A DNA stretch of 64,000 nucleotides. Source: Ignavibacteria bacterium. Lineage in GTDB: Bacteria; Bacteroidota; Ignavibacteria; Kapaibacteriales; Kapaibacteriaceae. The translations under genes and the position numbers were made by a program. The number at the start of each line of letters is the position of its first letter. The first letter of the stretch is position 1. The stretch lies in NCBI GenBank assembly GCA_015709655.1, contig CP054181.1, positions 2,352,207 to 2,416,206 of the forward strand. The letters run 5' to 3'. Below, piece after piece: positions 60,067 through 64,000 of this stretch. The notes beneath the pieces are model-generated. The model had not been told where the DNA came from and searched no databases. It saw only the letters and a program-made list of their open reading frames with translations.

Positions 60067-60702
60067 ATGGTAGAAACGCAATGTTTTGAATGCGGTCCGG
60101 TAGCCACCAATACGTATGTGGTGTGCAATACTACGCTTGGGGAAGCTTTTTGTGTTGATGTTCCGCTGGAAAGCATGGACGAAATCCTGAAGGCAGTAAC
60201 ACACCATAACTGTACCCTTACCGCAATTCTGCTTACCCATACCCATTGGGACCATACGGGCGACTGTGCAGACCTTAAGCGCAGAACAGGTGCCCGGGTG
60301 TACGTGCATCCTGCGGATTCGTATCGGATTGAAGCCCCTAATGCCCATACCGTGTGGCCACTCCCGTTCGATCTGCAGCCGGTTCGTCCGGATGTCCTGG
60401 TCGATGATGGTAGTACGATAACCGTTGCTGGCATCCAGCTGGGCGTGTTGTTTACGCCCGGCCATACCGAAGGCGGCGTGTGCTATACCGACGCAGCGCG
60501 CAGACGTGTTTTTGTTGGCGATACGCTGTTTAACTCAAGTATCGGACGCACTGATCTGCCCGGCGGAAATACCGAGCAGTTGCTGCAATCAATCCGTAGT
60601 AAGTTGCTGTCGCTGCCACCTGACTATATCATTCTTCCCGGACACGGACCCTCTTCTACCATCGACATCGAAACACAGACCAATCCATTCCTCGCAGAGT
60701 GA
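60067..60702 (+). CDS. Metallo-beta-lactamase fold hydrolase (glyoxalase II-like)
   Basis: A 211-residue MBL-fold protein. THTHWDHTGD is the HxHxDH metal site, FTPGHTEGGVCY and FVGDTLF supply further ligands, GRTDLPGG and ILPGHGPSS complete the set. The short form without a substrate domain resembles hydroxyacylglutathione hydrolase-like or thioesterase-like MBL enzymes; the substrate is unknown. It is divergent from nuoA and overlaps the lptE start. Confidence 0.9.
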   Translation: MVETQCFECGPVATNTYVVCNTTLGEAFCVDVPLESMDEILKAVTHHNCTLTAILLTHTHWDHTGDCADLKRRTGARVYVHPADSYRIEAPNAHTVWPLPFDLQPVRPDVLVDDGSTITVAGIQLGVLFTPGHTEGGVCYTDAARRRVFVGDTLFNSSIGRTDLPGGNTEQLLQSIRSKLLSLPPDYIILPGHGPSSTIDIETQTNPFLAE

Positions 60703-61235
60703 AAGTTTATTCATACAACCTTCATGATACTGCATTGTTAAGAACCATAGTTTCGCATATTGTTTGTGTGACAACGGCAGTCCTGCTGACAGCCTGTTAC
60801 TCATTCCGGGGGGGTGCAATACCTGATCATCTGCATTCTGTATCGATTAGTCCGGTAACAGACCGCAGTGGTTATGGAGATGCAACACTTCGTGAATACT
60901 GTAATGAGATGTTGGTATCACGTTTTCGGACAGACAATACGTTGCAGTTGGTGGACGAAAATGGCGATATACGGCTTACACCGGTTTTAATCCGGGTTCA
61001 GGATCAAATGCTGAACGTTCAGCAGGCCGACCTGGAAAACCAGCGTAAACTGATAGTATCCGTCGAAGTTGAATATACTGATGCTGTAAAGCATCGTACC
61101 GTGTGGACACGCACGTTCGAAAACTTCGATGTGTATGATGTGGCAAACGCCACTGAAGACAGAACCCGTGCCGCACGAGTAGCCATTGACCGCATTGTGG
61201 ATGACATACTGCTTGCAGTTGTGTCTGACTGGTAG
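60699..61235 (+). CDS. lptE: LptE-like LPS assembly lipoprotein
   Basis: A 178-residue lipoprotein: the signal segment ends TAVLLTACYSF, a lipobox with Cys near 33. The body IPDHLHSVSISPVTDRSGYGDATLREYCNEMLVSRF is spread over residues 41-77, and NTLQLVDENGDIRLTPVLI and EVEYTDAVKHRTVWTRTFENF follow the LptE/RlpB pattern of FCB bacteria. LptE plugs LptD in the outer membrane during LPS insertion. GTG 60699 overlaps the previous stop (GTGA). Confidence 0.8.
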   Translation: MKVYSYNLHDTALLRTIVSHIVCVTTAVLLTACYSFRGGAIPDHLHSVSISPVTDRSGYGDATLREYCNEMLVSRFRTDNTLQLVDENGDIRLTPVLIRVQDQMLNVQQADLENQRKLIVSVEVEYTDAVKHRTVWTRTFENFDVYDVANATEDRTRAARVAIDRIVDDILLAVVSDW

Positions 61236-61293
61236 CAGTTATTTGCAGCGAACAAAATTCCTAAACTCTTTTGTCAGTTATTCTTCAGGTTCA

Positions 61294-62751
61294 ATGGAGA
61301 CTTTTTTACTTGTTGCGTATATCTTGGCCCTTACTGTTTTGTTTGCATTTGGGCTGCACGGATTGGTGATGATTTATTTCTGGCATAAGACTCAAAAACT
61401 GGCAAAAAAAGCCGCCGATGTCTTCCCCAGTGATGCCCTCCCCGTTGTAACCGTGCAGTTACCATTCTACAACGAGCTGTATGTTGTTGAACGTCTGGTG
61501 CGGTCGGTCTGCGAAATGGAATATCCCAAGGAAAAGCTCGAGATTCAGCTTCTTGACGACAGTACCGACGAAACGGTTGAACTGTCGAAGTCACTTGCCA
61601 AAGAATACCGGGCTTTGGGCTTTGATATCAAACATATTCACAGGACAGACAGATCGGGCTATAAGGCAGGAGCCCTGAAGGAAGGTCTGGCTGTTGCCCG
61701 AGGTGAGTTCATTGCAATTTTCGATGCTGACTTCGTTCCCAGAAAAGAGTTTTTAATGAAAACGATTCCACATTTTGCCGATACAAAGGTTGGAATGGTT
61801 CAAACCCGATGGGAACACCTCAACGAAGACTACTCGTTTTTAACCCGCGCACAGGCTCTGGCTCTGGATGGTCACTTTGTTGTAGAACAGCAGATCCGGC
61901 ATCGTGCAGGTTTCTTTATTAACTTCAACGGTACAGCAGGCGTTTGGCGTAAGCGTACAATCGAAGATGCAGGAAACTGGGACAGCGACACGCTGGCGGA
62001 AGACCTTGATTTGTCATACAGAGCTCAACTGCGCGGATGGCGATTTATCTTCCTGAACGACGTTACGTCACCGGCAGAGCTCCCGGCGGACATCAACTCC
62101 TTGAAAACACAGCAGTTCAGGTGGACGAAGGGTGCTGTGGAAACGGCCAAGAAGCTGTTGCCGCAGGTTTGGCGCAGCAGCCTCCCATTGTCAACAAAAT
62201 TAGAAAGCACGGTACACCTTACCAGCAACATTGTTTTTCCGTTTATCATCATTGTTGCATTCCTGAACGTTCCGCTGGTGATCATCAAGAACCAGACGCA
62301 GGGTTTTGATGTGTACTTTAGTCTGATGAGCGTTTTTGTTTTGGCAAGTATCAGCACGTTCTTGTTCTACATGTACGCACAGCGCGGTATTCACGCTGAC
62401 TGGCAGCGTAGGCTGCTGCTCTTCCCTGTATTTATGGCAGGTTCCATGGGGTTGGCTGTGAACAACACCAAGGCTGTTCTTGAGGCACTGGTTGGAAAGA
62501 AATCCGAGTTTAAACGTACGCCAAAATATAAGATCGAAAAAGCCGGTGATGACTGGCGTAAAAAGCGCTATTCACAAAAACGGATTGGCTGGATGGTTCT
62601 GGTTGAACTTGCCCTGGCCGCCTACTTTGTTTTTGGTATTGCAACATCGATATCGTATTCCGAAATTGCGGCTATACCGTTCCAGCTTATGTTTTTGGTC
62701 GGCTTCGGAACGGTTGGAGCACTCTCACTTCATCACGCGATTACCAGATAG
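61294..62751 (+). CDS. Processive family 2 glycosyltransferase (membrane)
   Basis: A 485-residue GT2 enzyme of the cellulose/glucomannan synthase-like type. An N-terminal helix, then a GT-A domain with VQLPFYNE, LLDDSTDE, the metal-binding IFDADFVPR, LAEDLDLSYR and the processivity motif TQQFRWTKG, then three to four C-terminal helices. Donor and product are unknown. ATG 61294 is used; upstream in-frame codons overlap the end of lptE and lack the helix. It is immediately followed by the FAH gene. Confidence 0.9.
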   Translation: METFLLVAYILALTVLFAFGLHGLVMIYFWHKTQKLAKKAADVFPSDALPVVTVQLPFYNELYVVERLVRSVCEMEYPKEKLEIQLLDDSTDETVELSKSLAKEYRALGFDIKHIHRTDRSGYKAGALKEGLAVARGEFIAIFDADFVPRKEFLMKTIPHFADTKVGMVQTRWEHLNEDYSFLTRAQALALDGHFVVEQQIRHRAGFFINFNGTAGVWRKRTIEDAGNWDSDTLAEDLDLSYRAQLRGWRFIFLNDVTSPAELPADINSLKTQQFRWTKGAVETAKKLLPQVWRSSLPLSTKLESTVHLTSNIVFPFIIIVAFLNVPLVIIKNQTQGFDVYFSLMSVFVLASISTFLFYMYAQRGIHADWQRRLLLFPVFMAGSMGLAVNNTKAVLEALVGKKSEFKRTPKYKIEKAGDDWRKKRYSQKRIGWMVLVELALAAYFVFGIATSISYSEIAAIPFQLMFLVGFGTVGALSLHHAITR

Positions 62752-62754
62752 ATT

Positions 62755-63744
62755 ATGAAGTTTGTATCGTATAAAGAGGGCAAGGCAACCCGCCTTGCCT
62801 TGTTAGTTCATGATATTGTGATAGACCTTGAGCATGCCTACCATGCAGCTAAAGATTCGGTCCGGTTCACGCTCAACAGTGCAGAGTCCGACATGGTTCG
62901 GTTTCTGCGGATGGGCGAGGCTGCCATGGCGGATGCCCGGCTTATTGAACAGTGGTTTACCAGTAACCGAGATACGGTTCAGATAGGCAAGAAACTTTCC
63001 GAGGTGACCCTGGTTTCGCCGATACCCCGGCCGTCGTCAATGCGCGATGGCTACGCATTTAAGCAGCACGTAGAGGCAGCACGCCGGAACCGCGGTGTAG
63101 AGATGATACCCGAATTCTACGAGATCCCGATTTTTTACTTTACCAACCATCAGGCTGTATTTGGTCCGGGAGCAATACCGGTACGTGAACTCCACCTGGG
63201 GAAGCTTGACTTTGAGCTGGAGTGCGCCATTGTCATTGGTAAGGAGGGCAGGGATATTTCGGCACAAGATGCTGATGACTACGTTGCCGGCTACATGGTG
63301 ATGAATGACTGGAGCGCGCGTGAACTGCAGATGCAGGAAATGAAACTGAATCTGGGTCCGGCAAAGGGGAAAGACTTTGCAACCTCACTTGGACCGTGGA
63401 TGGTTACTCGTGATGAGCTTGCTTCAAGGCGAATTGAGACGCCAAACGGCGAAACGTACGACCTGGAAATGACGGCCTTTGTAAACGGGACCAAGGTTTC
63501 TGAAGGAAACGTAAAGGATATGACGTGGACGTTTGCTCAGATTATCGAGCGTGCCAGCTACGGTGTAACGCTATATCCGGGTGACGTTATTGGTAGCGGC
63601 ACATGCGGGACAGGGTGCTTTCTTGAGCTTAATGGTAGCAAGGTGTACGACCCTGCATGGTGGCTTGCAAACGGTGATGTTGTGGAATGTTCAATCAGCA
63701 TGCTGGGCACGCTTACCAACACTGTTGAGCTAACCCGTCCCTGA
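62755..63744 (+). CDS. Fumarylacetoacetate hydrolase family protein
   Basis: A 329-residue FAH-fold protein. The metal-binding acidic residues lie in FELECAIVIGKEGRD and YMVMNDWSARELQ, with FATSLGPWMVTRDEL and IGSGTCGTGCFLEL further on. Long form with an N-terminal domain (to about 70). Family members hydrolyse C-C bonds of acylpyruvates in aromatic or sugar catabolism, or isomerise; the substrate is not predictable. Convergent with the T9SS gene at the window edge, 1 bp apart. Confidence 0.85.
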   Translation: MKFVSYKEGKATRLALLVHDIVIDLEHAYHAAKDSVRFTLNSAESDMVRFLRMGEAAMADARLIEQWFTSNRDTVQIGKKLSEVTLVSPIPRPSSMRDGYAFKQHVEAARRNRGVEMIPEFYEIPIFYFTNHQAVFGPGAIPVRELHLGKLDFELECAIVIGKEGRDISAQDADDYVAGYMVMNDWSARELQMQEMKLNLGPAKGKDFATSLGPWMVTRDELASRRIETPNGETYDLEMTAFVNGTKVSEGNVKDMTWTFAQIIERASYGVTLYPGDVIGSGTCGTGCFLELNGSKVYDPAWWLANGDVVECSISMLGTLTNTVELTRP

Positions 63745-63745
63745 C

Positions 63746-64000
63746 TTATTGCTCCAGCATGAACGGTACCGTTCGGTATGAACGGTCGGAACCCCAAACA
63801 AGCATGTACATGCCGGCTGCACAGTTGGGCAGTGATAGCGTTTGAGCCTGGCCAACATCGATTGTGCCTGCCGCAACCTTGGTGCCCGACATTGAATATA
63901 CAGACCACGTTGCATCGGAAGCCTGAGGGTACAAATCAGAAATCCGAATGCGTTTGCCTGGAAGTGAAGAAAGAGATAATCCTGCCTTAGCAGAGCGATG
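63746..64000 (-). CDS. T9SS-sorted protein, C-terminal part (5' end outside window)
   Basis: The minus-strand frame is open from the window edge to the stop at 63746, giving the last 84 residues of a larger protein. They form a type IX secretion C-terminal domain: RIRISDLYPQASDATWSVYS, MSGTKVAAGTIDVGQAQTLS and CAAGMYMLVWG, followed by PFMLEQ. The main domain lies to the right of the window. Confidence 0.75.
   Translation of the reverse strand, partial: HRSAKAGLSLSSLPGKRIRISDLYPQASDATWSVYSMSGTKVAAGTIDVGQAQTLSLPNCAAGMYMLVWGSDRSYRTVPFMLEQ

Overview
The window looks like a chromosome segment from the Bacteroidota-Chlorobiota (FCB) branch, probably a Kapabacteria/Ignavibacteria-like free-living lineage. 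This is inferred from lineage-typical families: two type IX secretion (T9SS) C-terminal sorting tails (about 38.3-38.5 kb and 63.75-64.0 kb), a GWxTD protein, DUF2851, DUF3467, a short-chain (SDR) threonine dehydrogenase, an atpDC pair split from the other ATP synthase genes, and TAnnTTTG promoter boxes like the Bacteroidota -7 element. Gene density is high. I saw no rRNA, tRNA, prophage, insertion sequence or CRISPR array.

Layout. 0-17.7 kb is almost entirely minus strand: TauE and MgtC membrane proteins, dprA, a 911-residue restriction-modification-like protein, glmM, an Xaa-Pro peptidase, NDH-2, comF, an RDD protein, a methyltransferase/MTHFR fusion and a MauE-like protein. A plus-strand pair of DUF5684 paralogues sits inside it, and a large lipoprotein zincin closes it. 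A structured intergenic region (17.65-17.98 kb) separates this from a plus-strand block running to 38.5 kb: pyrF, DUF2851, tdh, a DUF255 protein, an O-antigen ligase-like protein, folD, an RluA-type synthase, adk, two paralogous outer-membrane barrels with cysteine-rich segments, RlpA, two envelope proteins, DUF3467, rpmH-rnpA-yidD-yidC and a secreted Omp28-like T9SS cargo.

38.7-64 kb is mixed. It holds a GWxTD protein with a CoA-transferase, an Fe-S membrane oxidoreductase, a GT4 glycosyltransferase, a second M24 peptidase with guaB, atpD-atpC, thiolase-icd-tamB, an acyl-CoA dehydrogenase, nuoA-nuoB-anmK, and metallo-hydrolase-lptE-GT2-FAH. Thiolase, acyl-CoA dehydrogenase, the CoA-transferase and the CCG-domain Fe-S protein would fit acyl-CoA oxidation feeding quinones. 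NDH-2, NuoAB and AtpDC supply respiration. LptE, YidC, TamB, RlpA and the barrels are envelope biogenesis and structure.

The most unusual observations are: (1) a dispersed asymmetric octamer AGCCCCYT, about 39 copies where about 4 are expected by chance, in both orientations and several reading frames; (2) the 911-residue protein beside dprA, which keeps the outline of a nuclease-methyltransferase-target-recognition enzyme but shows none of the catalytic motifs; (3) a barrel-OmpA protein with 21 cysteines in 50 residues; (4) a homocysteine-methyltransferase-like domain lacking all three zinc cysteines; (5) promoter boxes only 3-7 nt from start codons, suggesting leaderless mRNAs. All similarity calls come from reading motifs by eye; no search was run.
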